Source of the DNA: Prado023 sp039812125
GTDB taxonomy: Bacteria; Actinomycetota; Actinomycetes; S36-B12; CAIYMF01
Length of the DNA stretch: 46,465 nucleotides
Assembly: GCA_039812125.1 (NCBI GenBank)
Contig: JBDHZV010000009.1
Location: 1-46,465, forward strand
Direction: 5' to 3'
Shown: positions 15,847 through 24,157 of the stretch, in pieces
Layout: the number at the start of each line of letters is the position of its first letter
Numbering within the stretch: position 1 is the stretch's first letter
The notes under the pieces: model-generated
What the model saw: the letters and a program-made list of their open reading frames with translations, nothing else
What the model was told of the DNA's origin: nothing
Database searches by the model: none
Position numbers and translations under genes: made by a program

Positions 15847-15853
15847 GGCGAGA

Positions 15854-15871
15854 AACCTACTCGGTTACTCT
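15854..15871. promoter_or_regulatory. Face-to-face leaderless promoters of thrE and groES-like genes
   Basis: Minus-strand -10 TAGGTT (15854-15859) lies seven bases before the thrE ATG. Plus-strand -10 TACTCT (15866-15871) lies six bases before the GTG of the GroES-like gene. Only six bases separate the two hexamers, so each -35 region would fall over the other gene's -10 or start codon and RNA polymerase could hardly occupy both at once. Confidence 0.5.
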
Positions 15872-15877
15872 CGGGCG

Positions 15878-16237
15878 GTGAGCGAGACCCTTCCCACCCC
15901 CGACCTGACCCCCGCCGAGGACGGCTCGCTGCCGATCCGGCTGCTGCACGACCGGGTGCTGGTGCGCGCCGAGACCCCGGACGGGGAGCGCAGATCCGGC
16001 GGCGGCATCCTCATTCCGGCCACCGCGGCGGTCGGCAAGCGCCTGGCCTGGTCGCGCGTCGTGGGGGTGGGGCCCCTGGTGCGGGGCGTGGAGGTCGGCG
16101 ACCTGGTGCTCTACGAGCCGGAGTCGCGCTCGGAGGTCGAGCTGCGGGGCATCGCCTACGTCCTGCTGCGCGAGCGCGACGTCCACGCGGTCGCCGCGGC
16201 GCGGGTGGCCGAGGAGGGCGCCGGGCTGTACCTGTGA
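15878..16237 (+). CDS. GroES-like chaperonin family protein (solitary)
   Basis: 119-residue protein with the Cpn10 fold pattern: IRLLHDRVLVRAETPDGERRSGGGILIPATA (beta-barrel start plus mobile loop with GGILIP), VVGVGP.VRGVEVGDLVLYEPESR and a final beta segment. No groEL is next to it, so it is a paralogue rather than the main GroES, and residues past about 100 (VAAARVAEEGAGLYL) form an extra C-terminal tail. The GTG start follows from the leaderless promoter arrangement; the open frame extends back to 15845 but those codons overlap the promoter. The function is unknown. Confidence 0.8.
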   Translation: MSETLPTPDLTPAEDGSLPIRLLHDRVLVRAETPDGERRSGGGILIPATAAVGKRLAWSRVVGVGPLVRGVEVGDLVLYEPESRSEVELRGIAYVLLRERDVHAVAAARVAEEGAGLYL

Positions 16238-16374
16238 CCCTGGCCGCCGGAGCGCAGGTGGCGTGACGGCCTGCGGGGCACCGGTCCCGCGGGAGCAGCG
16301 CGGCGGGGAGTTCCAGCGGCTGCGTGGAACGGCCCGAGCCGCTGCGCTACCCCCGGCCCCCCGACAAACAGAAG

Positions 16375-16408
16375 GGCCCTCCGGTGCGGGATCGCCGCGG
16401 GGAGGGCC
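16375..16408 (-). terminator. Terminator downstream of tRNA-Lys
   Basis: Arms GGCCCTCC (16375-16382) and GGAGGGCC (16401-16408) with an 18-base loop. On the minus strand the stem is followed by CTTCTGTTTGT, a fair T-rich tail. The 178-base gap between the GroES-like gene and the tRNA contains nothing else I can name. Confidence 0.6.
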
Positions 16409-16415
16409 TTTCCAG

Positions 16416-16488
<73 letters not shown>

Positions 16489-16500
16489 GTACGGGGAGCA

Positions 16501-16530
16501 AGGGTACCAGCGGACCGGCCGGGGGACCAA
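16501..16530 (-). promoter_or_regulatory. Promoter of tRNA-Lys
   Basis: On the minus strand, -35 TTGGTC (16525-16530), an 18-base spacer and -10 TACCCT (16501-16506) precede the tRNA 5' end by 12 bases. Confidence 0.5.
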
Positions 16531-16622
16531 AACGCGAGGGGGCGCAACCCCGGCCCCGTCCGATGCCGCAGCGGCACCGGGCCCTGCTGCAAGGGTTCCG
16601 GGCAGGCCTGCCGGTGCCTCGG

Positions 16623-16628
16623 TAGACT
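16623..16628 (+). promoter_or_regulatory. Possible -10 element of lysX
   Basis: TAGACT fits the actinobacterial TANNNT -10 and lies 45 bases before the lysX start. No good -35 is seen at 17-18 bases. Confidence 0.35.
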
Positions 16629-16673
16629 TCGCCCGCCGTGCGGGGCCAGCCCGGTCGCGGCAAGGAGGCACCG

Positions 16674-19600
16674 ATGAGCGGAACCGACACGGCTGTCCCG
16701 GCCACCGCGGAGCCGGCGGAGACGGGCAGGTTCCGGCTGCGGTTCGCGCGCCGCGACCTGTGGGCGGACTGGTTCGCGACCGGCACCCTGGTCTACGGGG
16801 TGCTCCTGGTGGTCGCCACCCTGGTGCCGGGCCTGCGGCACTACTTCGACCGGTCCAACGATGTCGTGTCCGAGTCGCTGCTGATCGTGGACCCGAACCT
16901 GATCTACGCCGCGCTGATGATCGCCCTGGCCGTGGCACTGCGCCGCCGGCTGGTGGAGGCATGGTGGCTGCTGCTGCTGTGGGTGCTGCTGGTCCCCACG
17001 CTCGGCCGGGTCGTCCTGCTGGCGATCACCCCGACGTCGTGGGCGACCTGGCTGGGGCTGGTCGTCAACGCGGTCCTGATCGTGGCGCTGGTCCGGGCCA
17101 AGTCGGAGTTCCGTGCCCGCAACGCCCGCGGGGCGGACCTGCGCGCCCTGGGGGTGCTGCTCGCCGGGGGTGCCCTCACGGTCTGGCTGGCCGGCTGGCT
17201 GGCAGCCCGGTACGGCACGGACGTGGACTCGGCCTACGGGCGGCTATTCGGCCTCGACGTCATCTTCGACGCCGTGGGGCGCACCCAGGCCGCGGACGGG
17301 GCCGCCGTCCCGTTGGCCGTGCGTGCGGTCGTGAACCTGTTGGGGGCCGCGGTCGTGCTCGGCGCGGCATGGGTGTGGTTCCGCCCGCCGCGTGACTCCC
17401 GGTACCTCGAGGCCGCCGACGAGGCAAGGATCCGCACGCTGTTGAGGCAGCACGGGCAGCTGGACTCCCTGGGGTACTTCGCGACCCGGCGGGACAAGGC
17501 GGTCGTGTGGGACACCGGGTCGCCTCAGGACGCCCGCGCCGGAGTGTCCTACCGAGTCGTCGGATCGGTCGCGCTGGCGTCGGGCAACCCGATCGGCGAT
17601 CCCACCCGGTGGACGGCCGCGATCGAGCAGTTCCGGTCGCGGGTCCGGGACAACGGGTGGTCGATGGCGGTCATGGGCGCCGGCGAGGCCGGGGCGCAGG
17701 CGTACGCCCACGTCGGCCTGGACGCCTTCGAGATCGGCGACGAGGCGATCCTCGACATGACCGGGTTCAGCCTGGAGGGCCGGGCCCTCAAGGACGTCCG
17801 CCAGGCCGTCGCCCGGATCGAGCGCCGGGGCTACACCGTGCGGGTCCTGCGCCACAGCGCCCTCACACCGGCGGACTTCCAGTCGCTGCAGGACGCCGCC
17901 GCCGCGTGGCGTGGTGACGGCGGTGAGGAGCGCGGCTTCTCCATGGCCCTGGGCCGGCTCGGCGATCCCCTGGACGGGGACTGCGTGCTCGTGGCCGCCT
18001 ACGACGGGGAGGGCGCGGTGCGCGGCTTCCTGTCGTTCGTGCCGTGGGGGCGAAACGGGCTGTCCCTGGACCTCATGCGCCGGGACCCCGCCGCGGAGAA
18101 CGGCCTGGTCGAGTTCCTGGTGGCGGGGCTGTCGCGCCGGGCCGGCGACCTCGGCGTGTCGCGGGTGTCGCTGAACTTCGCGATGTTCCGGGAGGCCTTC
18201 GAGCGCGGCGCCGCCATCGGCGCCGGGCCCATCGCCCGGGCCTGGCGGCGGGTCCTCATGCTGGGCAGCTCGAACTGGCAGCTGGAGAGCCTGTACCGGT
18301 CCAACGCGAAGTACCAACCCGACTGGCAGCCGCGGTTCATCTGCTTCGAGTACACCTCGGACCTGCCCCGCGTCGGTGTGGCCACCGGCAGCGCGGAGGG
18401 ATTCCTCACCCGCCCGTCGATCGACCTCGCGGTCCGGCGCGGCCGGTCCGAGGAGGCCGGGGCCCTGGACCGGGCCAGCGACCGCTACGCCGAGGAGGTG
18501 TCAGCGCTGCTGCCGGTCCCGGAGGACCCGCTGCAGGCCGCGCTGTCCACCGACGGGTTGCCCGAGCAGGTTCGGGTGCGGCGCGAGAAGCTGGACCGGA
18601 TCCGGGAGCTGGGCATCGAGCCCTACCCGGTCAACGGCCCGCGCACGGCCACCCTGGCCGAGGTGCGGCAGCGGTGGGGGTCCCTGGGGCCGGACCAGCG
18701 CACCGGTGCGACGGTCAGCGTGGTCGGGCGGATCATCCTCAAGCGCGACGGCGGCAAGCTGTGCTTCGCCACCCTGCGCGACGGCAGCGGGGACCTGCAG
18801 GTGATGCTCTCGCTGGCTGACGTCGGCGAGGAGCCGCTGGCCCTCTGGAAGCGGATCATCGACCTCGGCGACCACGTGTCCGTCACCGGCGAGGTCATCA
18901 CCTCGCGCAAGGGCGAGCTGTCGGTCTCGGCGACGGCCTGGCTGCTCACGGCCAAGTCGCTGCGCCCGCTGCCCGAGAAGCACCGGGGCCTGACCGACCC
19001 GGAGGCCCGGGCCCGCATGCGCTACGTCGACCTGATCGTGCGCCCGGAGGCCCGCAGCGCGGCGAACCTGCGGGCCACGGTGGTGCACAGCGTCCGGGAC
19101 TCGCTGCACCGCCGGGGGTTCATCGAGGTCGAGACCCCGATCCTGCAGCTCATCCACGGCGGGGCCAACGCCCGGCCGTTCCACACCCACATCAACGCGT
19201 ACAACCTCGACGTGTACCTGCGCATCGCCACCGAGCTGCACCTCAAGCGGCTCCTCGTCGGCGGCCTGGAGCGAGTCTTCGAGGTCGGCCGGCAGTTCCG
19301 CAACGAGGGCGCGGACTCCAGCCACAACCCGGAGTTCACGTCGCTGGAGATGTACCAGACCTACGCGGACTACCAGGACATGCGGGTGCTGACCCAGGAG
19401 ATCATGCAGGAGGCGGCGATCGCCGCCTTCGGCGAGCCGGTGGCCCGTCGGATGCAGCCCGACGGGACCATCCAGGAGTACGACCTGTCCGGAACCTGGC
19501 GGCACCTGACCGTGCTGGAGGCGGTCAGCGAGAAGCTGGGCGAGCATGTGCACGCCGACACCCCCGTGGAGCGGCTGCTGGCCCTGGCTGAGGCCCGGGG

Positions 19601-20036
19601 CATCGAGGTCGAGCCCGGGGCCAGCTGGGGGGTGGTGCTGGAGACCCTCTACGAGGAGCTGTGCGAGGACTCCACGACCTTGCCCACGTTCTACATGGAC
19701 TTCCCCAAGGAGATCGCCCCGCTGACCAAGGCGCACCGCGACGACCCCCGGTTCGCCGAGAAGTGGGACCTGGTGTGCTGGGGTGCCGAGCAGGGCACGG
19801 CCTACTCCGAGCTCAACGACCCGGTCGACCAGCGGGAGAGGTTCTACCTGCAGTCGTTGCTGGCCGCCGCGGGGGACCCCGAGGCCATGGCCGTCGACGA
19901 GGACTTCCTGCAGGCCCTCGAGTACGGGATGCCCCCGACCGGCGGGCAGGGCATGGGCATCGACCGGCTGGTGATGACCCTGACGGGCATGAACATCCGG
20001 GAGACGATCCTGTTCCCGATGGTCAAGCCGCAGTAG
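16674..20036 (+). CDS. lysX: Bifunctional lysylphosphatidylglycerol synthase/lysyl-tRNA synthetase LysX
   Basis: Fusion of an MprF-type lysyltransferase with a lysyl-tRNA synthetase. The synthetase part charges tRNA-Lys and the membrane part transfers lysine to phosphatidylglycerol, which lowers surface charge and gives resistance to cationic peptides. 1120 residues: N-terminal membrane segments (about 25-230), a DUF2156 lysyltransferase domain (about 260-570, with LDLMRRDPAAENGLVEF near 463), an OB-fold (about 660-760), and a class II synthetase core with FIEVETPILQ (motif 1), FEVGRQFRNEGADSSHNPEFT (motif 2, near 870-885) and GMGIDRLVM (motif 3, near 1092). AAGGAGG precedes the ATG at 16674; an earlier in-frame start at 16638 has no such site. 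All synthetase motifs look intact. Confidence 0.94.
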   Translation: MSGTDTAVPATAEPAETGRFRLRFARRDLWADWFATGTLVYGVLLVVATLVPGLRHYFDRSNDVVSESLLIVDPNLIYAALMIALAVALRRRLVEAWWLLLLWVLLVPTLGRVVLLAITPTSWATWLGLVVNAVLIVALVRAKSEFRARNARGADLRALGVLLAGGALTVWLAGWLAARYGTDVDSAYGRLFGLDVIFDAVGRTQAADGAAVPLAVRAVVNLLGAAVVLGAAWVWFRPPRDSRYLEAADEARIRTLLRQHGQLDSLGYFATRRDKAVVWDTGSPQDARAGVSYRVVGSVALASGNPIGDPTRWTAAIEQFRSRVRDNGWSMAVMGAGEAGAQAYAHVGLDAFEIGDEAILDMTGFSLEGRALKDVRQAVARIERRGYTVRVLRHSALTPADFQSLQDAAAAWRGDGGEERGFSMALGRLGDPLDGDCVLVAAYDGEGAVRGFLSFVPWGRNGLSLDLMRRDPAAENGLVEFLVAGLSRRAGDLGVSRVSLNFAMFREAFERGAAIGAGPIARAWRRVLMLGSSNWQLESLYRSNAKYQPDWQPRFICFEYTSDLPRVGVATGSAEGFLTRPSIDLAVRRGRSEEAGALDRASDRYAEEVSALLPVPEDPLQAALSTDGLPEQVRVRREKLDRIRELGIEPYPVNGPRTATLAEVRQRWGSLGPDQRTGATVSVVGRIILKRDGGKLCFATLRDGSGDLQVMLSLADVGEEPLALWKRIIDLGDHVSVTGEVITSRKGELSVSATAWLLTAKSLRPLPEKHRGLTDPEARARMRYVDLIVRPEARSAANLRATVVHSVRDSLHRRGFIEVETPILQLIHGGANARPFHTHINAYNLDVYLRIATELHLKRLLVGGLERVFEVGRQFRNEGADSSHNPEFTSLEMYQTYADYQDMRVLTQEIMQEAAIAAFGEPVARRMQPDGTIQEYDLSGTWRHLTVLEAVSEKLGEHVHADTPVERLLALAEARGIEVEPGASWGVVLETLYEELCEDSTTLPTFYMDFPKEIAPLTKAHRDDPRFAEKWDLVCWGAEQGTAYSELNDPVDQRERFYLQSLLAAAGDPEAMAVDEDFLQALEYGMPPTGGQGMGIDRLVMTLTGMNIRETILFPMVKPQ

Positions 20037-20090
20037 CCCTCCGCCGCAGGAGCGCACCGCGGTCGGGTGGACCGACCCGGCCGCCGTGCG

Positions 20091-20903
20091 TCAGACCGAC
20101 GTCGCGATCGAGCCGGCGAGGGTGTCCCGGGCCTGCTGGACGGCCACGAAGGACGTGGCCAGCACCGTCGGGTCGGCGGCGACGCCCGCGCCCCGCAGGG
20201 CCACGTCGGCAGCCACGGCCTGGCGCAGCGCGGCCACGGCCGAGCCGATCCGATGGACCTGCTGGGCGCGGTCGGGATCCGGGGCGTCCAGCGCCAGCCG
20301 GGTCAGCCCGGCCTGCAGCTGGTCGAGCACCGGTGCTGCCCCCGCCCACTGGGCGGCGACCGTGGCTGGGCTGGCGTTGCGGTCGGTGACCGTCGGCACG
20401 AGCGGGTCGAGGACCCAGCGGGCCTGGGTGCGCTCCACCTCCAGGCCCTCGTCCCACCGACGCCGTCGGCTGCGCCGGATCATCAGGCCGGCCGCCAGCG
20501 CGGCGACCAGGGCGGCCGCACCCAGGCCGATCCACAGCGGCAGCCCGGCCGGCAGGCCGTCGCTGGGATCCGGCTCGGTGGTGGGGGTGGGCGAGGCCGA
20601 GGTCGCCGTCGGGGTCGGGCTGGCCGACGTCGGGGTCTGCGTGGGGGTGGGGGAGGCGGTCGTGAGCGTCGGGCTCGGGGACTCGGAGGTCGGCGTCGGG
20701 CTCGGCGAGGTCGACGACTCGGTCGGGCTCGGGGACTCCACGGTGGGAGTCGGTGAGGCCGACCCGCTCTCGTCGGGCGCCGGGGTGGTCGTCGCCGAGC
20801 CGACCATCGTCGGGGCGGGGACCGCCGTGGCGGCCGGTGCGACCGCCCCCGAGAGGGCCAGGGCCAGCAGCAGCGCGGACAAGGGGGTCGGGCGCGCGCG
20901 CAT
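20091..20903 (-). CDS. Type I membrane protein with Pro/Thr/Ser-rich extracellular linker
   Basis: 270 residues. Signal peptide (about 1-28, ends AATA), then about 85 residues built of repeats such as SPTPT and ESPSPT (extracellular, probably wall-spanning), a transmembrane helix LPLWIGLGAAALVAALAAGLMI near 117-140, an RRSRRRR stop-transfer run, and a cytoplasmic helical domain of about 125 residues without recognised family. The start at 20903 has AGGAGG upstream. An unknown membrane protein; an envelope-spanning stalk with a cytosolic helical domain would suit an anchor or sensor role, which is inference. Confidence 0.72.
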   Translation of the reverse strand: MRARPTPLSALLLALALSGAVAPAATAVPAPTMVGSATTTPAPDESGSASPTPTVESPSPTESSTSPSPTPTSESPSPTLTTASPTPTQTPTSASPTPTATSASPTPTTEPDPSDGLPAGLPLWIGLGAAALVAALAAGLMIRRSRRRRWDEGLEVERTQARWVLDPLVPTVTDRNASPATVAAQWAGAAPVLDQLQAGLTRLALDAPDPDRAQQVHRIGSAVAALRQAVAADVALRGAGVAADPTVLATSFVAVQQARDTLAGSIATSV

Positions 20904-20932
20904 GGAACCTCCTGGGGACGGGCCTGCGCTCG

Positions 20933-20973
20933 ATGCTAGTGGTGCGTGCACACCCGATTCCGGCCGTGCACGC
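20933..20973. promoter_or_regulatory. -10 box and inverted repeat in divergent promoter region
   Basis: A minus-strand -10 TAGCAT is at 20933-20938 for the linker-protein gene. A perfect 8-bp inverted repeat GCGTGCAC (20944-20951) and GTGCACGC (20966-20973), with a 14-base spacer, flanks the position where its -35 should be. This could be an operator shared with the divergent gene at 21056. Confidence 0.35.
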
Positions 20974-21055
20974 CCGTGGGAGGCTGCGGAGTTCGACAGC
21001 GGGCCCCCTCGGCGGGGAGGATCAGGCTAGGGACCGCCGCGAGGAGGGGAGCCGC

Positions 21056-21712
21056 ATGATCCGTGCGCTGGCACGCGCGATCCAGGTCAAGCCCGGCCTG
21101 CCGGCCAAGCACCGGGCCGGCGTCCTGGCCGCGACCTCCGCCCCCCGCGCTCCGGTGCGCCTGCTGCGACCGGACCGGACCCTCGTGGGCGCGCTGCGTC
21201 CGGCCGTGGCGTTCGCCGCGGTGACCTACCCGCAGGAGGCCCTGGGCCGGATCGCCGACGAGGTCGTCGGGGAGGGCGTGGCGGCCACCGCGCAGCGGCG
21301 TCGGCAGCTCGCGGTCGTCGCCGGGAACGCGGCGCTCGTCGTGACCGGGGTGCTGGTCCAGCGAGCGGTCATCCACGCCCGCGCCCAGGGCAGCTCGGGC
21401 GAGCTGGTCCGCTCGTTCGGACGGCAGATGGCCATCGGCGGACTGGCTGGTGCGCTCGTCGTCGGATCCGATGTGCTCTCCGACACCCTCGCCCCGGGGA
21501 CCCGCAACCGGGCGGCCGTGGCCCTGAGCCTGGGAAGCGCCGTCGCGCTGGCGCAGTCCGCGGCGCTGCGCCAGGGGCGGCGGCTGGTCGACCTGCCGAC
21601 CCCGCAGACCCCGACGTGGGACATCCCGGTGCTGGGCGCTCCCGGGTACGCGACGCTGCGCGTCCCGGTGCCGCGGGACGGGGTCGCCGGCCTGCCCCGC
21701 ATCGTCCGGTGA
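21056..21712 (+). CDS. Membrane protein of unknown function
   Basis: 218 residues, not recognised. Several moderately hydrophobic stretches are seen (LRPAVAFAAVTYP near 40-55; LAVVAGNAALVVTGVLVQRAV near 80-105; MAIGGLAGALVVGSDVL near 125-142; AAVALSLGSAVALAQSAAL near 155-173), suggesting three or four membrane segments, and a hydrophilic C-terminus. No catalytic motif visible. The ATG at 21056 has GAGGGGA upstream. The stop overlaps the kinase start by four bases (GTGA), so it is translated with the kinase and may serve as its membrane partner. Confidence 0.7.
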   Translation: MIRALARAIQVKPGLPAKHRAGVLAATSAPRAPVRLLRPDRTLVGALRPAVAFAAVTYPQEALGRIADEVVGEGVAATAQRRRQLAVVAGNAALVVTGVLVQRAVIHARAQGSSGELVRSFGRQMAIGGLAGALVVGSDVLSDTLAPGTRNRAAVALSLGSAVALAQSAALRQGRRLVDLPTPQTPTWDIPVLGAPGYATLRVPVPRDGVAGLPRIVR

Positions 21713-23979
21713 CCACGACCACCACCATGGGGCCCTCGGCGGCCGCAGCGGAGACCGCCGTCCAGCGCCTCGTGCTGGTGGTCACCCCGCCGTGGGCCAT
21801 GGCGATGGTCGCCTCCGCCCTGGCCGAGCCGCGGCAGTGGCCGAGCGCCGCCATCACGGTGTGCGGCGCGGTCCTGCTGGTCGGCTACCTGGGCTACCTG
21901 CTGTCGCCGACCCGGCCCCCCGCCGTGCTGGTGGTGCCGATGGCGGCGTCGTCGGTCGTCATCGCGGTGACGGGCCCGCCCGGGCTGGGGCTCACCGGTG
22001 CTCCGCTGGTGGCAACCTGGCTGAGCCTGACCGTGTTCGCCATGGGGGCGCTGATCCCGGGGGTGCGGGCCTACGCCGCCGGGACGGCAACCGCGGCGCT
22101 CGTGCTGGCCGCCGGCGGGGCGGTCCAGCTGGCCCAGGGACACCCGGTGCCGCTGTCCGGGCTGCTGGCCACCGCGGTGTACTCCCTGGCGGACTGCTAC
22201 GTGGCCGCCGCGGCCATGGGCGTGCTGCGGCGCACCGCCGCCGACACCGACGCTGCGAGGGCCGCCCACGCGCAGGCGGAGCAGGAGGCCGCCCGGGTGC
22301 GCGCCGGCCAGCGCGAGCTGCGCAGGGTCTACCGGCTGCTGCACGACACCGTGGTCAACACCTTGGCCGCGGTGGCCAGGTTCCCGCGGTCGGCTCCGGA
22401 CGTGGTCGCCGCCCGGTGCGCGGCCGACCTCGCCCTGCTGCAGGAGCCCGCGCTGCAGCCGGTCGTGGACCCCGACCAGCTGCTGGACTCCGCGACGCGG
22501 CGCGCGGCGCTGCTCGGACTGCGGCTGGACGTGCAGGTGCAGCGACGCGGGCCCCTGCTCGACGAGGCTGTGGCCAGCGCCCTCGAGGGCGCCTGCTGGG
22601 AGGCCCTGAACAACGTCGCCAAGCACTCCGGGCAAGCCGCCGCCCGACTGGCCTGGTCCTGGGACGGCCGGCATGGCCGCGTCGTCGTGTCCGACCGGGG
22701 GCAGGGGTTCGATCCGGCGCTGGGCTGGTCCGGAGGTGCCTTGGAGTCGGTCGTGGCGCGGTGCTCGGAGGCCGGCATCATGGCCGACGTGGTCACCAGC
22801 CACCGGCAGGGGACCGCGGTGGTGCTGACCTGGGACGCCGCGGACGCCCCCGATGGCCGGGCGGCGGCCGTGGGCACCCCGCCGCCATCCCGGGACCTCG
22901 ACCTCATCCTCGCCGAGACCGTCCAGTACGTCGCCCTGGTGATCGGCGGCGTGGGCGCCCTGTCCGTCCTCGGGATCCCCGGTGGCTGGCCCCGGTGGGG
23001 CACTCTGCTGGCACTGGCCGTCGTCGCGGCGGTCGGCGGGCTGGCCTGGGCCATCCGGACCGGCCGCCGGGACGCGCGGCTGCCGTGGCTGGCCTACCCG
23101 GTGGGGGCCTTCCTGGCCACCGCGCTGCCAGCGGTGGGAATGAGCATGTGCGCACCCCGGGGCGAGTGGACGTGGGGCCAGTTCGCCGGCATGGTGCTGG
23201 TCACCGCGGCGATCCTGCTGGACCGCCGCGCCACCGTCGTGCTGCTGACCACCGCGGCCTACGTGGCGGGCAACGTCGTGATCGTCCGGTGGATCGCGCC
23301 GAGCGATCTGGCGTGCGTCCAGGGCGCCTGGTCGATCCTGGTGGTCGACCTGGGCGTCGCGGTGGCGATGTGGGCCTACGGCCGCCGGGTGGCCACGGTA
23401 TGGCGGCAGGGGCGGCACGAGTGGGACCTGATGGTGTCCCAGCTGCGCGGCGCCTCCGAGGTGCGCGAGGCCATCGCCGTGCGCCGGCAGCTGCTGGGCA
23501 TCGCCCGGGCCGTGTCCGAGCCTGTGCTGTCCGGGCTGGCCCGCGGGGAGCTGGACCCCCGGGACCCGCAGGTGCGCACGCGGTGCGCCCGCGCCGAGGA
23601 GACGCTGCGGGCGCTGTCGGCACTGCCCACGGCCGAGCCGGGCAGCGCCGGCGAGGTCCTGGCCGGGTTCATCGTGACCGCCCACCAGCGGGGGGCGCGG
23701 GTCACCCTCACCGTCGGCCCGGAGGCCGTCGGCCCGGGCGCTGCCCCGGTCGGCCTGCCCGACCTGCTGCACGAGCTGGGCGCCAACCTTCGCCCGGATG
23801 CCGCGGTGCAGGTCACGCTGCTGCGCGTCGGGGACGCTCGGCAGGTGCTCGCCCTGGTCGATCGCCCCGACCCGCGCGCTGCCGGAGCGTTGACCGCTGC
23901 CGGGTGGACGGTCACCCCCCTGGAGCACCAGATCCTCGCCGAGGCGGCCCTGGACACCTCCGAGCTGGTGCGCGCCTGA
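21709..23979 (+). CDS. Tandem sensor histidine kinase: active-looking first half, degenerate second half
   Basis: 756 residues. First half: membrane segments (about 20-175), a coiled linker, then a NarL-type phosphoacceptor box LLHDTVVNTLAAVARF with His212, the ATPase N-box EALNNVAKHS (298-307), DRGQGFD (329-335) and a GGALESVVAR glycine loop. Second half: another membrane block (about 405-555), then helices in the place of the dimerisation domain (QLLGIARAVSEPVLSGLARG) with no histidine and an ATPase-like region (about 645-720) with no N-box or glycine boxes. It therefore looks like a fused duplication in which the second kinase decayed to a pseudokinase. No response regulator lies nearby. 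GTG start coupled to the upstream membrane protein. Confidence 0.78.
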   Translation: MTTTTTMGPSAAAAETAVQRLVLVVTPPWAMAMVASALAEPRQWPSAAITVCGAVLLVGYLGYLLSPTRPPAVLVVPMAASSVVIAVTGPPGLGLTGAPLVATWLSLTVFAMGALIPGVRAYAAGTATAALVLAAGGAVQLAQGHPVPLSGLLATAVYSLADCYVAAAAMGVLRRTAADTDAARAAHAQAEQEAARVRAGQRELRRVYRLLHDTVVNTLAAVARFPRSAPDVVAARCAADLALLQEPALQPVVDPDQLLDSATRRAALLGLRLDVQVQRRGPLLDEAVASALEGACWEALNNVAKHSGQAAARLAWSWDGRHGRVVVSDRGQGFDPALGWSGGALESVVARCSEAGIMADVVTSHRQGTAVVLTWDAADAPDGRAAAVGTPPPSRDLDLILAETVQYVALVIGGVGALSVLGIPGGWPRWGTLLALAVVAAVGGLAWAIRTGRRDARLPWLAYPVGAFLATALPAVGMSMCAPRGEWTWGQFAGMVLVTAAILLDRRATVVLLTTAAYVAGNVVIVRWIAPSDLACVQGAWSILVVDLGVAVAMWAYGRRVATVWRQGRHEWDLMVSQLRGASEVREAIAVRRQLLGIARAVSEPVLSGLARGELDPRDPQVRTRCARAEETLRALSALPTAEPGSAGEVLAGFIVTAHQRGARVTLTVGPEAVGPGAAPVGLPDLLHELGANLRPDAAVQVTLLRVGDARQVLALVDRPDPRAAGALTAAGWTVTPLEHQILAEAALDTSELVRA

Positions 23980-24009
23980 CGCTGCGCGACATCCCGTACC
24001 CGTTCAGGC

Positions 24010-24037
24010 TAAAGGCGCCCGATCCGGCTGCCGACAG
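24010..24037 (+). promoter_or_regulatory. Possible sigma-28 (FliA/WhiG-type) promoter upstream of PAS protein
   Basis: TAAAG (24010-24014), 15 bases, GCCGACAG (24030-24037). This resembles the flagellar-sigma consensus TAAAG and GCCGATAA, with two changes and one base extra in the spacer. It lies about 120 bases before the PAS gene. Confidence 0.3.
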
Positions 24038-24157
24038 TCCCGGTGTGAACCGAGAACCGCACAAGAGGAGCGCGCCCACCCTGGGTGGTGGCTCGCGACG
24101 GGACCGGCCCGGCTACGGCGCCGACGGCGAGGCGACGGCGCGGGGCGCGAGCTGACC

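Noticed and set aside
20585..20770. Repeated GTCGGGGTCGGGCT-like units
   Set aside because: They encode the Ser/Pro/Thr linker of the membrane protein; protein low complexity explains them.
21226..23928. 900-codon minus-strand open frame opposite the kinase
   Set aside because: Low-complexity Arg/Gly/Pro translation, no start signal, and the plus strand clearly encodes the kinase.
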